Of a stretch of 64,000 nucleotides of DNA, positions 17,309 through 27,530 are shown piece by piece. The notes below the pieces were generated by a model that saw nothing but the letters and a program-made list of their open reading frames with translations, did not search any database and was not told where the DNA came from. Source of the DNA: an uncultured Shimia sp. (lineage in GTDB: Bacteria; Pseudomonadota; Alphaproteobacteria; Rhodobacterales; Rhodobacteraceae); contig NZ_CANLRL010000004.1 in assembly GCF_947493595.1 (NCBI RefSeq), forward strand, positions 1 to 64,000. The letters are read 5' to 3'. The position numbers and the translations under genes were made by a program. Every line of letters begins with the position of its first letter. The first letter of the stretch is position 1.

Positions 17309-17334
17309 GTCGCGATACAGAAGTAATACCGATG
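17300..17334 (-). repeat. 35-bp dispersed intergenic element, copy 1
   Basis: On the minus strand it reads CATCGGTATT, ACTTCTGTAT, CGCGACTGTAACGCG. It aligns without gaps to the copies at 27392-27426 and 55971-56005 and lies between convergent genes. Confidence 0.55.
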
Positions 17335-17340
17335 CGGCTT

Positions 17341-18849
17341 TTAGCCGTTCAGCTTCTGCGCCACCAATTGGTTAACAGCCTTCGGATTGGCCTTGCCGCC
17401 GGTCGCTTTCATCACCTGACCGACAAACCAACCCGCCAGTTTCGGGTTCTGCTTGGCTTTCTCAACCTGTGCAGGGTTCGCGGCAATGATCTCGTCCAAG
17501 GCGGCTTCAATCGCGCCTGTGTCAGTCACCTGCTTGAGGCCTTTTTCTTCCACAATTTTGGCCGGATCGTCCTTGGTTTCGATATGAATTTCAAGCACTT
17601 CCTTGGCAATTTTGGTGCTGATCTCATCAGACGCCACCATCGCGAGGATGGCCGCATTGGCTTCCGGCGCGACCAGATCTTGCGGCGCTTTTTCCGCTTT
17701 GTTGGCGCGGCCCAGCACTTCGTTGATCACCCAGTTGGCGGTTTTCTTGCCGTCACCTTTGCCAACAGAGGCTTCAAAGTAGGTTGCCAGATCCACCTCG
17801 GCGGTCAGTACAGAGGCGTCATATTCGGTTACGCCGTAGTCATTGATAAAGCGGGCTTTTTTCTCGTCCGGCAGTTCTGGCAAACCTTTGGCGATATCGT
17901 CTACCCAGCCTTGTTCAATCTCCAGTGGGAGCAGATCAGGGCAAGGGAAATACCGGTAGTCATGCGCTTCTTCTTTGGAGCGCATGGAGCGGGTTTCGTT
18001 TTTGTCCGCATCATACAGCCGTGTTTCCTGATCAACCGTGCCGCCAGCTTCGACAATTGCGATCTGACGACGCGCCTCATAGTCGATTGCCGCCTGAATG
18101 AAGCGCATGGAGTTCATGTTTTTGATCTCGCAACGCGTACCGAGATGCGAGAAGTCCTGTGTTTCCATGTACTTCTCATACTGACCCGGACGGCAGATCG
18201 ACACGTTTACGTCAGCCCGCAGGTTGCCGTTCTGCATGTTGCCGTCGCAGGTGCCGAGATAGCGCAGGATCTGACGCATCTTTGTTACGTAAGCGGCAGC
18301 TTCTTCAGGACCGCGGATATCAGGACGGCTCACGATTTCCATCAGCGCCACACCGGTCCGGTTCAGGTCCACAAAGGACATGTTTGGGTCCATGTCGTGT
18401 ACAGATTTACCCGCGTCCTGTTCGAGGTGAATGCGTTCGATACGCACCAAACGCGCCACGCCCGGCCCCATGTCGACCAAAATTTCCCCTTCGCCCACAA
18501 TGGGTTCGTAGAGCTGAGAAATTTGATAGCCCTGCGGCAAATCCGGGTAGAAGTAGTTTTTGCGGTCAAACGCGGACTTCAGGTGGATCTCGGCTTTCAG
18601 CCCCAGGCCGGTACGCACGGCTTGTTCAACGCAATACTCGTTGATGACTGGCAACATGCCTGGCATCGCGCTGTCCACGAAGGCCACATTGGAGTTTGGC
18701 TCCGCGCCAAATTGGGTGGAGGCACCGGAGAACAGCTTGGCATTGGAAGAGACCTGAGCATGCACCTCCATACCAATGACCAATTCCCAGTCATGTTTGG
18801 CGCCCGCAATCACTTTGGGCTTTGGGGTCTCATATGTCAGGTCGAGCAT
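17341..18849 (-). CDS. gatB: Asp-tRNA(Asn)/Glu-tRNA(Gln) amidotransferase subunit B
   Basis: 502 residues, the normal length. GatB is the kinase/transamidase subunit of GatCAB, which converts mischarged Glu-tRNA(Gln) and Asp-tRNA(Asn). Visible: [15 protein letters not shown] near residue 30, the kinase core [30 protein letters not shown], and a C-terminal YqeY-like helical domain ending [13 protein letters not shown]. Start ATG 18849 has AAGGAG 9 nt upstream. gatA and gatC are not adjacent, so the operon is split. Confidence 0.97.
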   Translation of the reverse strand: MLDLTYETPKPKVIAGAKHDWELVIGMEVHAQVSSNAKLFSGASTQFGAEPNSNVAFVDSAMPGMLPVINEYCVEQAVRTGLGLKAEIHLKSAFDRKNYFYPDLPQGYQISQLYEPIVGEGEILVDMGPGVARLVRIERIHLEQDAGKSVHDMDPNMSFVDLNRTGVALMEIVSRPDIRGPEEAAAYVTKMRQILRYLGTCDGNMQNGNLRADVNVSICRPGQYEKYMETQDFSHLGTRCEIKNMNSMRFIQAAIDYEARRQIAIVEAGGTVDQETRLYDADKNETRSMRSKEEAHDYRYFPCPDLLPLEIEQGWVDDIAKGLPELPDEKKARFINDYGVTEYDASVLTAEVDLATYFEASVGKGDGKKTANWVINEVLGRANKAEKAPQDLVAPEANAAILAMVASDEISTKIAKEVLEIHIETKDDPAKIVEEKGLKQVTDTGAIEAALDEIIAANPAQVEKAKQNPKLAGWFVGQVMKATGGKANPKAVNQLVAQKLNG

Positions 18850-18924
18850 CGCTCACGCTCCTTGAATATCTGGCTGATCTGCGTTCTAGGCCAGCCAGAT
18901 AAAAGGAGCAAGAGGGCGGGTGAC

Positions 18925-20250
18925 TTATGGGTTTATTTGGGTGATGCCGTCGGGCGAAAAATGCACGGTCTGTCCAGCTTGCAGCCCAGCCATAAACGGC
19001 ATGGCAACAGCCTGCAAAGCCACATCTCGGCCCTTGGCAGACAGGCGTTCCTTGGAAATCACACGCGACGTGTTTTCAAACCCAATCTCCGCGTGTCCCC
19101 AGATCAGCGGGTGAATTTCGCGCAAATGCTCGCGTACCACCATGTCAAACCCGGCGCGTAACGCCGGAGGCAGGTCTTCGCGCAGGCCATCCGCACCATA
19201 TTGGGATCTGGCATGTTGCCAGCTGCGGTACAGATGAGCCGCCATAAGATTTGCGGAATGTTGATCCCCGCTGCGTTGCAAGGCGTCAGTGACGCCGTCG
19301 ATGAAGTAGTCAACCTCCATCATTTCTAAGCCGCTAGGATCAACCAACAAGGCGTCGAACCACACCCAAGCATAAGCGCCTGCGCCCCAAATGTCGTGGG
19401 TTTGTGCGGCAATGCGATGGGCTTGCAAGTCGAGGTGGGCAAAATCACCGTACCAGCGCGGTAGGAGATAGTTGCCCAAAGCCCGCATGTGGCGCGGATT
19501 GAGTGGGTCCAGTTGGATCAGCGATTCAAACTCCGTACACAATGTGTTGAGAGGTTGGGCAGATCCTGGCAAAAGCGCACATCGTGCTGCGGAGAGCGCA
19601 GGGGAGTAGTATTGCTTGGGGCAATACCGATTCAAAATGTCAGAGGCACGATCAAAATGTGCTTGAAAAGCGTCCCGGTTCACATCACGCACATCGTCTT
19701 TGGCGGCGGCACCGCGCCACGCCCAGCCGATATCAATGTGCATATGGGCCACAACCAAAGCCATTGGATAGCTGTTTGGGTAGTCTTCTAATAGGACTTC
19801 AAGGGCTTCAATTCCTGAGAAAAAGTCCGCTCCTTCCGCAGGGCGGCCATGAAGCAACGCGTGCTCTGCAGCACGCACCACGTCCGAACGTGCGCCAAAC
19901 AGCATGAGCTCTGCAAGTGGCGTGCCTGTCGCTGTGGTGGCGCGGTTTTGGTCATGTGTGTGGATCAACTCTTCTAGGTCTTCCCAGCGCTCCTGACGGG
20001 CGAGGAATTGCCCATGATCGCGAATCTTCTCGCTTTCAATTTGATCGGGCGTGGAGGCGTTGATTGGTATTTTCAGACGGCTCAAAAGAGTGCGGAACGT
20101 GTTGCTCCCATCGCCAGCAAGATCGGATGTTTCAGGCTTTCGCGGCGCGGAAAATGCCTGTCCCAAACGGCGCAAAACCGGCGCGGCCAGCGCAGATGCC
20201 GCTGGTAGCCCTTGGGATTTGGCCTGATTTTTGGAAAACAATTTCATCAT
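18925..20250 (-). CDS. Conserved hypothetical protein, helical, tetratricopeptide-like
   Basis: 441 residues with no signal peptide or membrane helix. The N-terminal 60 residues are polar and probably disordered. The remainder is alpha-helical with Trp/Tyr-rich segments (HMHIDIGWAWRGAA, DIWGAGAYAWVWFDAL, AHLYRSWQHARSQYG) and ends with a small beta region. Helix-pair spacing suggests a TPR-like superhelix and thus protein binding, but I do not recognise the family. A GGAG precedes ATG 20250. It follows the pepN-SDR-membrane protein run on the same strand after a 110-nt gap and may be separately transcribed. Confidence 0.65.
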   Translation of the reverse strand: MMKLFSKNQAKSQGLPAASALAAPVLRRLGQAFSAPRKPETSDLAGDGSNTFRTLLSRLKIPINASTPDQIESEKIRDHGQFLARQERWEDLEELIHTHDQNRATTATGTPLAELMLFGARSDVVRAAEHALLHGRPAEGADFFSGIEALEVLLEDYPNSYPMALVVAHMHIDIGWAWRGAAAKDDVRDVNRDAFQAHFDRASDILNRYCPKQYYSPALSAARCALLPGSAQPLNTLCTEFESLIQLDPLNPRHMRALGNYLLPRWYGDFAHLDLQAHRIAAQTHDIWGAGAYAWVWFDALLVDPSGLEMMEVDYFIDGVTDALQRSGDQHSANLMAAHLYRSWQHARSQYGADGLREDLPPALRAGFDMVVREHLREIHPLIWGHAEIGFENTSRVISKERLSAKGRDVALQAVAMPFMAGLQAGQTVHFSPDGITQINP

Positions 20251-20360
20251 AGCTCCGATCTTCTATCAGATCGGACAATGGGCGCGTATTCAGGCCAAAA
20301 AAGGGCACCAAGTTGAAATCATATGGTCAGATGCTGCCTAATTTTGGCCGGAATTGTTAC

Positions 20361-20792
20361 TCAAACCAGACGCAGGCGTTCACGTTTGATTGGGATGTCG
20401 TGCCGTGAAAGAGCAGCCTCTAAATCGGCACGAGGTGGTAAAACATCTTGTGGAATCCGCACCTTAGCGTCGTCAAACATGATCAGAGTTATGCGAAAGG
20501 CAACGCCGAGACGGGTGGCAATATGGGCTGACTTGATTTGATGGAAGCCAAGCTCAGCCTCTTGGGTGACGTTTTTCCAACGAATGCCGATTTCGTCGAG
20601 CGCGAAACTTGCGGTGGGGTTGAAGATCACGTCGACAAGCGCGGGCACGGCGATAAGAGAGAGCACAACGACAATTGCCCAGTGCAAGCCAATGGCAAGC
20701 AGCCCGAGCAGGCCTGCGCTAACCAGGCACAGCATCACAATACTGCGTGGGTTACGGCCGTGATGAGTGTGTTGGAGAGTGTCCATTTTCAT
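20361..20792 (-). CDS. Small membrane protein, unknown function
   Basis: 143 residues. Two adjacent membrane helices (about residues 19-36 and 38-56; VMLCLVSAGLLGLLAIGL, AIVVVLSLIAVPALVDVIF) are followed by a cytosolic domain resembling a bacterial PH-like fold (FALDEIGIRWKNVTQEAELGFHQIKSAHI). The start overlaps the SDR stop by ATGA, so it is the third gene of a pepN-SDR-membrane protein operon. No function can be assigned. Confidence 0.7.
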   Translation of the reverse strand: MKMDTLQHTHHGRNPRSIVMLCLVSAGLLGLLAIGLHWAIVVVLSLIAVPALVDVIFNPTASFALDEIGIRWKNVTQEAELGFHQIKSAHIATRLGVAFRITLIMFDDAKVRIPQDVLPPRADLEAALSRHDIPIKRERLRLV

Positions 20793-21526
20793 CGGCCTCC
20801 TGAGACATCGAGTGTGCTGCCGGTGATATAGCTGGCGTCATCTGACAGTAGAAACAGAATGGCGCGGGCAATTTCTTCTGCGGTGCCAGGACGTTGCATA
20901 GGAATCTTATGTGCCAGACGGCTGGCGCGGTCCGGTGCGCCGCCTTTAGCGTGGATCTCTGTGTCGGTGATGCCTGGGCGGAGACTGTTTACACGAATGC
21001 CCTGTGTGGCGACCTCGTCGGCCAGTCCCTTAGTGAAAGTGTCGATGGCTGCCTTAGAGGCGGCATAGTCGACATATTCATTGGCGGAGCCAGTGCGGGA
21101 GGCCACGGAGCTGACATTGACGATGGCGCCGCCGCCTTGCGCTTGCATGCGGATCACCGCTTCTTTGGCGACCAACATGGCGCCGATCACGTTGACATCA
21201 AACATACGCTTCAGGCGTGCGTGGGTGAAGGCGGTCACAGGTGCACCTTGGTCCACGATGCCGGCGTTGTTAGTTAGCGCATCTACGCGGCCAAAGCTTG
21301 CGTCGATGGCTTTGAACATGGCCTCGACCTGGTCGGGATCTGCCACGTCGGCTTGAAAAAGTTCCGTACGGACGCCCAATGCGCGTCCGGTTTCCGAAAT
21401 AATTTCAGCGCCTTGCGTGTCTCTGCGGTAGTTCAGTGCGAGGTCATAGCCGGCTTTGGCCGCCAGTTTTGCGGTGGCCGCGCCAATGCCTGCGCTGGCG
21501 CCGGTGATCAGTAGAACTTTGGACAT
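20789..21526 (-). CDS. Short-chain dehydrogenase/reductase
   Basis: 245 residues, classical SDR. NAD(P) motif ITGASAGIGAATAKLA at the N-terminus, NNAGI, catalytic Ser (NVSSVASRTG), and YVDYAASKAA with Tyr-x-x-x-Lys. An Arg-rich segment after beta 2 (LNYRRD) suggests NADP(H) preference. It resembles the glucose/ribitol dehydrogenase-like group; the substrate is unknown. Its ATG overlaps the pepN stop by one base (TAATG), indicating coupled translation. Confidence 0.9.
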   Translation of the reverse strand: MSKVLLITGASAGIGAATAKLAAKAGYDLALNYRRDTQGAEIISETGRALGVRTELFQADVADPDQVEAMFKAIDASFGRVDALTNNAGIVDQGAPVTAFTHARLKRMFDVNVIGAMLVAKEAVIRMQAQGGGAIVNVSSVASRTGSANEYVDYAASKAAIDTFTKGLADEVATQGIRVNSLRPGITDTEIHAKGGAPDRASRLAHKIPMQRPGTAEEIARAILFLLSDDASYITGSTLDVSGGR

Positions 21527-24111
21527 TATGCCTCCAGAATGCGGGTCACCATTTCGGTGGTGTCGCGGCTCAAACCATCCTGACCGGCGATGCGCTCAAG
21601 CTGTGTTTGCAAGTGCGCCTGCCGGTTGGCATCGTAGCGCTTCCATGTTTGGAAAGCGCTACACATGCGCGCGGTGGTCTGAGGGTTCACAGGGTCCAGC
21701 TTAATCAGCCAATCTGCCAGCACTTGATAAGCGGCGCCCGACTCGTGGTGGAAACCTGCGTGATGGGCGGCCATGACCCCCATCACAGAGCGGAAGCGAT
21801 TGGGGTTTTTCCAATCAAAGTCAGCATGTTGGGTGAGGGTGGCGACAGTTGTGGCAAGGTCTTCGGGTTTGGCAAACATGACCTGCATGGAGAACCATTT
21901 GTCGATCACCAGCCGGTCGTCTTTCCATTGGTCATAGAAGGCTTCGACGGCATTTTCCCCTTTGCCCGCATCCAGCAAGGCGCCGAAGGCCGCGAGTTGC
22001 AGAGTCATGTTGTCCGCGGAATTGTATTGCTTCTTAGCAGCTTCGCCTCCGTCCAATCGTGTCAGCAAGGAGAGCGCAGCGTTTGCAAGGCTGCGCTTGC
22101 CAGCGGGTTCAGCGTCTGGGGAGAAGGTGCCTGCGACCTGATTGGCTGTGTAGATTTCTGGCAGCAAGTCTGCAAAGGCCTTGGCCTTGGCGTCGCGCAG
22201 GGCTTCGGTTGCGGCGTGGATTGCGGCCGGGTCTGGTGTGTGACCTTGTTTGTGCAGGATGCCCGCAAGTTCGGATTGCGACGGCTGCCCAAGCATCAAG
22301 GCGCGGTAGGCCGGATCAAGACTGTCGTCGCGCAAAAGTGTTTTGAGACCAGAGAGATAGTCGTCGTTGTGGGCAGTCCCATCCACAATCGTGCCAATCA
22401 GGCTGTCGCGTGCGAGATCGCGGCCCGCTTCCCAGCGGTTGAACGGATCGGTGTCATGCGCGAGTAAGAACGCGCGGCGGGCGTTGTCGATGCCTTGGGT
22501 CAACGTCACCGGGGCGGAAAAGCCCCGCAATACTGAGGGGATAGGGCGGGTGGCGTGGCCTTTGAAGGTGAAGGTCTGCTCTGCTTCTGTGAGTTCTAGA
22601 ATCTCGGTGGGCAGCACTTCATCGCCATTGTCATTAAGCAGGCCCACAGCCACCGGGATGACCTGTGGAGCCATTGTATCCTGACCCGGCGTTGGAGCGC
22701 TGGATTGGCTCAGGTGCAAAGTGAAAATGTCGCCCTCGTATTCTTCGCGCACGGTGACTTCGGGCGTGCCGGGTTGCGAGTACCAGAGTTTGAACTGTGT
22801 GAGGTCGCGGCCGGTGCTGTCTTCAAAGACTTTGATCCAGTCCTCGATCGTGCAGGCCTGACCGTCGTGGCGGTCAAAGTATAGGTCGAGCGCTTTGGCA
22901 TAGGCGTTGTCACCTACCAATGTCTTCAGCATTCCAATGACTTCGGCACCTTTTTCATAGACTGTCGCGGTGTAGAAGTTGTTGATTTCCTGAAAGCTTT
23001 CGGGACGCACTGGGTGGGAGAGGGGGCCCTGGTCTTCGGGGAACTGGCGGCCACGCAAGGCAAGCACGTCGTCGATGCGTTTGACTGGTTCAGAGCGCAT
23101 GTCGGCGGTGAATTGTGCGTCGCGGAAGACGGTCAGGCCTTCTTTCAGGCAGAGTTGGAACCAGTCACGGCAGGTGATGCGGTTGCCGGTCCAGTTGTGG
23201 AAATACTCATGTGCAATAATGGCTTCGATGCGCTCAAAGTTGCCATCTGTCGCGGTTTCCGGTGAGGCGAGGACGCAGGAGCTGTTGAAAATGTTCAGCC
23301 CCTTGTTCTCCATCGCGCCCATGTTGAAATCATCCACCGCGACGATGTTGAATTCATCGAGGTCGTACTCTCGGCCGTAGACGTCTTCGTCCCATTTCAT
23401 TGACTTTTTAAGGGCTTCCATGCCGAAAGCACATTTGTGTTCATCGCCGGGGCGGACGTAGATCGACAGGCGCACGTCTTTGCCGGACATGGTTTTGAAT
23501 GTGTCTTCATGGGCAATCAGATCGCCAGCCACCAAGGCAAAGAGATAAGCCGGCTTGGGCCAAGGGTCGATCCAAACGGCATAGTTGCTGTTGGGCGTGA
23601 CTGTCAGGTCGCTGCCGTATTCTTCGCCGTTGCCGTTGGAGAGTAGCTCTGGCGTGCTTTCGACGTCGCCTTCAATGCGCACGGTGAAGGTGGCCATCAC
23701 ATCTGGGCGGTCCGGGTAAAAGGTGATTTTGCGGAAACCTTCGGCCTCACACTGGGTGCAATACATGCCGTTGGACATGTAGAGGCCCTCGAGTGTGGTG
23801 TTGGTCTGCGGGTTGATTTCGACCTCAGCTTCCCAGGTGAAAGGGCCATCGGGTGCATCAACTTCGATGCCGCCGTCCACTGTACGGGGCGTAACGTCTG
23901 CGCCGTCGATCTTGGTGCTGATTAGCTTCAGTTGTTCGCCGTGAAGGAAAAACCGCTTGTCTGTGGCTTCAGGATTGGGGCGGAAGGCGATTTTGGAGAG
24001 CACTCGTGTTTTAGTAGGGTGCAGGCGAAATGTCAGTTCGACGCCATCCACGATGAAGCCAAACGGGGTGTAATCTTTCAGATAGATCGTTTGTGGCGCG
24101 GCGTCTTTCAT
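21526..24111 (-). CDS. pepN: Aminopeptidase N (M1 family)
   Basis: 861 residues from ATG 24111 (MKDAAPQ), chosen because GGAG lies 8 nt upstream; ATG 24123 is an alternative. The zinc peptidase signature is complete: substrate-binding GAMENKGLN, then HEYFHNWTGNRITCRDWFQL and KEGLT (HExxH with the third ligand Glu 18 residues on). N-terminal beta domain and C-terminal helical domain follow the E. coli PepN layout. It is cytosolic and releases N-terminal residues during peptide degradation. It is the first gene of a three-gene operon. Confidence 0.96.
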   Translation of the reverse strand: MKDAAPQTIYLKDYTPFGFIVDGVELTFRLHPTKTRVLSKIAFRPNPEATDKRFFLHGEQLKLISTKIDGADVTPRTVDGGIEVDAPDGPFTWEAEVEINPQTNTTLEGLYMSNGMYCTQCEAEGFRKITFYPDRPDVMATFTVRIEGDVESTPELLSNGNGEEYGSDLTVTPNSNYAVWIDPWPKPAYLFALVAGDLIAHEDTFKTMSGKDVRLSIYVRPGDEHKCAFGMEALKKSMKWDEDVYGREYDLDEFNIVAVDDFNMGAMENKGLNIFNSSCVLASPETATDGNFERIEAIIAHEYFHNWTGNRITCRDWFQLCLKEGLTVFRDAQFTADMRSEPVKRIDDVLALRGRQFPEDQGPLSHPVRPESFQEINNFYTATVYEKGAEVIGMLKTLVGDNAYAKALDLYFDRHDGQACTIEDWIKVFEDSTGRDLTQFKLWYSQPGTPEVTVREEYEGDIFTLHLSQSSAPTPGQDTMAPQVIPVAVGLLNDNGDEVLPTEILELTEAEQTFTFKGHATRPIPSVLRGFSAPVTLTQGIDNARRAFLLAHDTDPFNRWEAGRDLARDSLIGTIVDGTAHNDDYLSGLKTLLRDDSLDPAYRALMLGQPSQSELAGILHKQGHTPDPAAIHAATEALRDAKAKAFADLLPEIYTANQVAGTFSPDAEPAGKRSLANAALSLLTRLDGGEAAKKQYNSADNMTLQLAAFGALLDAGKGENAVEAFYDQWKDDRLVIDKWFSMQVMFAKPEDLATTVATLTQHADFDWKNPNRFRSVMGVMAAHHAGFHHESGAAYQVLADWLIKLDPVNPQTTARMCSAFQTWKRYDANRQAHLQTQLERIAGQDGLSRDTTEMVTRILEA

Positions 24112-24321
24112 CACGGTCTCCATTGGTTGCTCATCTTGGTGTAGCTTTTCGCGCGGTACCCGCAAGGGGGTAGGTGATTTTTCACAAAATGGATGTGCAG
24201 TTTCGCAAATCTATGGAAAAAGTTGAAAATCCCTTTGGGAAAGGAGGGTAAGCGGTTTTATTGCCTATAGAAAACATGTGCACTAATTGAGACGCGACGC
24301 CAGAGATGAGGAAGTTTCACA

Positions 24322-26454
24322 ATGACCAAGAGAATTGAGCAGCACGGGCTGCAAATTGCCGACGAGCTCTATGATTTCATTGTGGGTAAGGCACTTCCTG
24401 GAACTGGCATCGTTGCGGATGCTTTCTGGCAAGGTTTGAGCGTATTGGCTCATGAGTTTGGGCCAAACAACCGCGCGTTGCTCGCCAAGCGGGAAGAGAT
24501 TCAGAAGAAGATTGACGGCTGGCATTTGGCCCGCAAAGGTCAGGCGCATGATGCGGAGGCGTATAAAGCATTTCTGCAAGAGATTGGCTATCTGGTGGCC
24601 GAAGGCGAAGACTTTGCCGTGGAAACCGCCAATGTTGATCCTGAGATCGCGGCGATTCCCGGGCCGCAACTGGTGGTGCCGATCACCAATGCGCGCTTTG
24701 CATTGAATGCGGCTAATGCCCGGTGGGGCAGCCTGTATGACGCGCTTTATGGCACTGATGCGATGGGTGATTTGCCGTCCGGCAAGGGCTACGATTCGGC
24801 GCGTGGGGCGCGCGTGATCGCCTGGGGTCGAGATTTCCTAGACAAGACACTGCCGTTGGCTGAGGGCAGCTGGGCAGACATTGACGGACTGTTGGTTGAA
24901 GGTGGGCAGCTTGTGCCAGCCCTGAAGGCTGAAGGCGCGTTTGTTGGTTACGTGGGAGGCGCCGTCACGCCCTCGCGTATTTTGATGAAAAACAACGGTC
25001 TACATGTGATTGTTGAAGTGGATCGCACGGGCAATATTGGCGCATCTGACAAAGCGGGTATCAATGACATCACGCTGGAAAGCGCGCTGTCCACGATCAT
25101 GGATTGTGAAGATTCCGTCGCCTGTGTGGACGCGGAAGACAAGGTTGTGGCCTATGGAAACTGGCTTGGCCTGATGCGGGGTGATCTCGCTGAAGAGGTT
25201 TCCAAAGGCGGCAAGACCTTTACGCGCCGCCTAAAAGATGACGTTTCCTTTACCGCAGCGAACGGCGCGCAAACCTCGCTGAAAGGCCGTTCCTTGATGT
25301 TGGTGCGCAACGTAGGCCATCTGATGACCAACCCAGCGGTGCTGGATCGGGAGGGCAATGAGATTGGCGAAGGGCTGATGGATGCGCTCGTGACCGTGAT
25401 GATTGCGATGCATGACCTGAAGCGAGAGAGCGGCAATTCGGTGCATGGCTCGGTCTATGTGGTGAAGCCGAAGATGCACGGGCCGGAAGAGGTGGCGTTC
25501 TCGGATGCGATCTTTGCCAAGGTCGAGGACATTCTGGGCCTGCCGCGCAACACGGTGAAGATGGGCATCATGGACGAGGAGCGCCGCACAAGCGCCAACC
25601 TCAAGGAATGTATCCGGGCCGCAAAGGGACGTGTGGCGTTTATCAACACCGGGTTCCTGGACCGCACGGGGGACGAGATCCACACCTCTATGGAAGCGGG
25701 CGCTTTCCTGCGCAAAGGTGAGATGAAGAGCACGCCGTGGATATTGTCTTATGAGGATCGCAACGTGGACATCGGTCTGGCTTGCGGACTTCAAGGCAAG
25801 GCGCAGATTGGCAAAGGCATGTGGGCCATGCCGGACCTGATGGGCGCGATGCTAGAGCAGAAGATTGGCCATCCGAAATCTGGCGCAAACTGTGCCTGGG
25901 TGCCATCGCCAACCGCAGCGACGCTTCACGCCACACACTACCATGAGGTCGATGTGCTGGCGCGTCAGGAAGAGATTAAGGCGGGTGGTGCGCGTGGCAC
26001 ATTGGATGACTTGCTGGCAGTGCCGGTGATGGACGGGCAGAACCTCTCAGAGGAGGAGATTGCCGCCGAGGTCGAAAACAACGCGCAGGGCATTTTGGGC
26101 TATGTGGTGCGTTGGGTGGATCAAGGCGTGGGCTGCTCCAAAGTGCCGGACATCAATGATGTGGGCCTGATGGAAGATCGCGCGACCTGCCGGATTTCCA
26201 GCCAGGGTCTGGCCAACTGGCTGCACCAAGGTGTGGTGAGCGAAGCGCAGGTCATGGCGGCGATGCAAAAGATGGCGGCTGTGGTGGACCGGCAGAATGC
26301 CAATGATCCGCTTTATGCGCCGATGGCGCCGGGCTTTGACGGGATTGCATTCCAGGCGGCCTGTGACCTGGTGTTCAAGGGGCGTATTCAACCATCAGGC
26401 TATACCGAGCCGGTGCTGCATGCGCGGCGGTTGGAGCTTAAGGCACAAGCCTAA
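24322..26454 (+). CDS. glcB: Malate synthase G
   Basis: 710 residues, the G isoform length (isoform A is about 530). It condenses glyoxylate with acetyl-CoA to malate in the glyoxylate shunt and glycolate use. Family segments: [43 protein letters not shown] with catalytic Arg and Glu, and [25 protein letters not shown] 24322 has GAGGAAG. It is followed by a clear terminator. No isocitrate lyase gene is in the window, and none need be if the ethylmalonyl-CoA pathway operates. Confidence 0.97.
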   Translation: MTKRIEQHGLQIADELYDFIVGKALPGTGIVADAFWQGLSVLAHEFGPNNRALLAKREEIQKKIDGWHLARKGQAHDAEAYKAFLQEIGYLVAEGEDFAVETANVDPEIAAIPGPQLVVPITNARFALNAANARWGSLYDALYGTDAMGDLPSGKGYDSARGARVIAWGRDFLDKTLPLAEGSWADIDGLLVEGGQLVPALKAEGAFVGYVGGAVTPSRILMKNNGLHVIVEVDRTGNIGASDKAGINDITLESALSTIMDCEDSVACVDAEDKVVAYGNWLGLMRGDLAEEVSKGGKTFTRRLKDDVSFTAANGAQTSLKGRSLMLVRNVGHLMTNPAVLDREGNEIGEGLMDALVTVMIAMHDLKRESGNSVHGSVYVVKPKMHGPEEVAFSDAIFAKVEDILGLPRNTVKMGIMDEERRTSANLKECIRAAKGRVAFINTGFLDRTGDEIHTSMEAGAFLRKGEMKSTPWILSYEDRNVDIGLACGLQGKAQIGKGMWAMPDLMGAMLEQKIGHPKSGANCAWVPSPTAATLHATHYHEVDVLARQEEIKAGGARGTLDDLLAVPVMDGQNLSEEEIAAEVENNAQGILGYVVRWVDQGVGCSKVPDINDVGLMEDRATCRISSQGLANWLHQGVVSEAQVMAAMQKMAAVVDRQNANDPLYAPMAPGFDGIAFQAACDLVFKGRIQPSGYTEPVLHARRLELKAQA

Positions 26455-26463
26455 CAATCAATC

Positions 26464-26490
26464 AGGTCGGGGGATGCCCCGGCCTTTTTT
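26464..26490 (+). terminator. Intrinsic terminator of glcB
   Basis: AGGTCGGGG (26464-26472) pairs with CCCCGGCCT (26477-26485) around a GATG tetraloop, followed by six T. It lies 10 nt after the stop. Confidence 0.9.
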
Positions 26491-26580
26491 CTTTGTCTTG
26501 AATGATGTGAACGCTTCGGGGCTTTCTCATTTGGGAAGCGCGTCCTATGGTTAGCGGCGCAACAAGTCAAAGAGGCCAGC

Positions 26581-27360
26581 ATGACGCGTCCTGTCGTCGG
26601 GATCATCGGCAACCAATATCTGATCAATGACCAATATCCGGCGCACGCCGGGGGAACCATGAATTCCGAAGCGGTTTCAGGGGTTTCTGGCTGTATGCCT
26701 CTGTTGATTCCGGCTGATCCGCGGTTTGTTTCAGTGGATGAGTTGCTGGAGAAATGTGACGGGTTTTTGCTGACAGGCGGGCGGCCGAATGTGCACCCTG
26801 AAGAATACGGTGAGGCGGCGACGGCGGCGCATGGGGAATTTGACCGTGCGCGCGATGCGATTGTGTTGCCGCTGGTGCGGGCCTGTGTGGACTCTGGGCA
26901 GCCGTTTATGGGGATTTGTCGGGGATTTCAGGAGGTTAACGTTGCGATGGGTGGCAGTCTCTATCCGGAAATTCGAGACTTGCCGGGGCGGGACAACCAC
27001 CGAATGCCGCCGGATGGCACGTTGGAAGAAAAGTTTGCGCTGCGCCATACGGTGGAGTTCAGCGAGAACGGGCCGTTCCATAATCTGTTTGGCAGTCAGA
27101 AAGTGATGACCAACACGCTGCACGGGCAAGGCATCAAGCGCGCGGGAAGTCGTGTGATTATAGATGGTTATGCGCCGGATGAGACGCCAGAAGCGATCTA
27201 TATTGATGGCGCGCCGGGGTTCACGATGTCGGTGCAGTGGCACCCGGAGTGGGATGCGGCGAATGATCCGGTGAGCCGTCCGTTGTTTGAGGCCTTTGGC
27301 GAAGCCGTACGGGCCTGGGCGCAGGGACAAGAAGCGCGGTCCATGCTCAAGTCTGCCTAA
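26581..27360 (+). CDS. Class I glutamine amidotransferase-like hydrolase (peptidase C26)
   Basis: 259 residues with the gamma-glutamyl-GABA hydrolase (PuuD) fold. Nucleophile Cys in FMGICRGFQEVNVAMGGSL, catalytic His in QWHPEWD, and the early LLTGGRPNVHPEEYG oxyanion segment. Members remove gamma-linked glutamate from polyamine or related adducts. No puuA-like ligase gene is adjacent, so the substrate is open. GAGG precedes ATG 26581. It is monocistronic, between the glcB terminator and a convergent sqdB. Confidence 0.88.
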   Translation: MTRPVVGIIGNQYLINDQYPAHAGGTMNSEAVSGVSGCMPLLIPADPRFVSVDELLEKCDGFLLTGGRPNVHPEEYGEAATAAHGEFDRARDAIVLPLVRACVDSGQPFMGICRGFQEVNVAMGGSLYPEIRDLPGRDNHRMPPDGTLEEKFALRHTVEFSENGPFHNLFGSQKVMTNTLHGQGIKRAGSRVIIDGYAPDETPEAIYIDGAPGFTMSVQWHPEWDAANDPVSRPLFEAFGEAVRAWAQGQEARSMLKSA

Positions 27361-27391
27361 AGGTTAACCACCAAAACGGTGCTGATTTTCA

Positions 27392-27426
27392 CGTCGGTAT
27401 CTTGTCGGTATTGCGACTGTTTCGCG
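27392..27426 (+). repeat. 35-bp dispersed intergenic element, copy 2
   Basis: Reads CGTCGGTATC, TTGTCGGTAT, TGCGACTGTTTCGCG. It lies between the convergent amidotransferase and sqdB genes and aligns without gaps with copies 1 and 3. Confidence 0.55.
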
Positions 27427-27530
27427 ACTGTCCATAAATTTGGAATATGTATTCGTTAACGCCGTAGCGACCGCGCAATGAGATGGCGAAAGGGCTCGGG
27501 GCAGCGCCAGGCCCTTTGCTGATGTTTGCC

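Noticed and set aside
17272-19161. 629-codon plus-strand open frame
   Set aside because: Antisense to gatB, which has full family motifs. Long antisense frames are expected in GC-rich genes.
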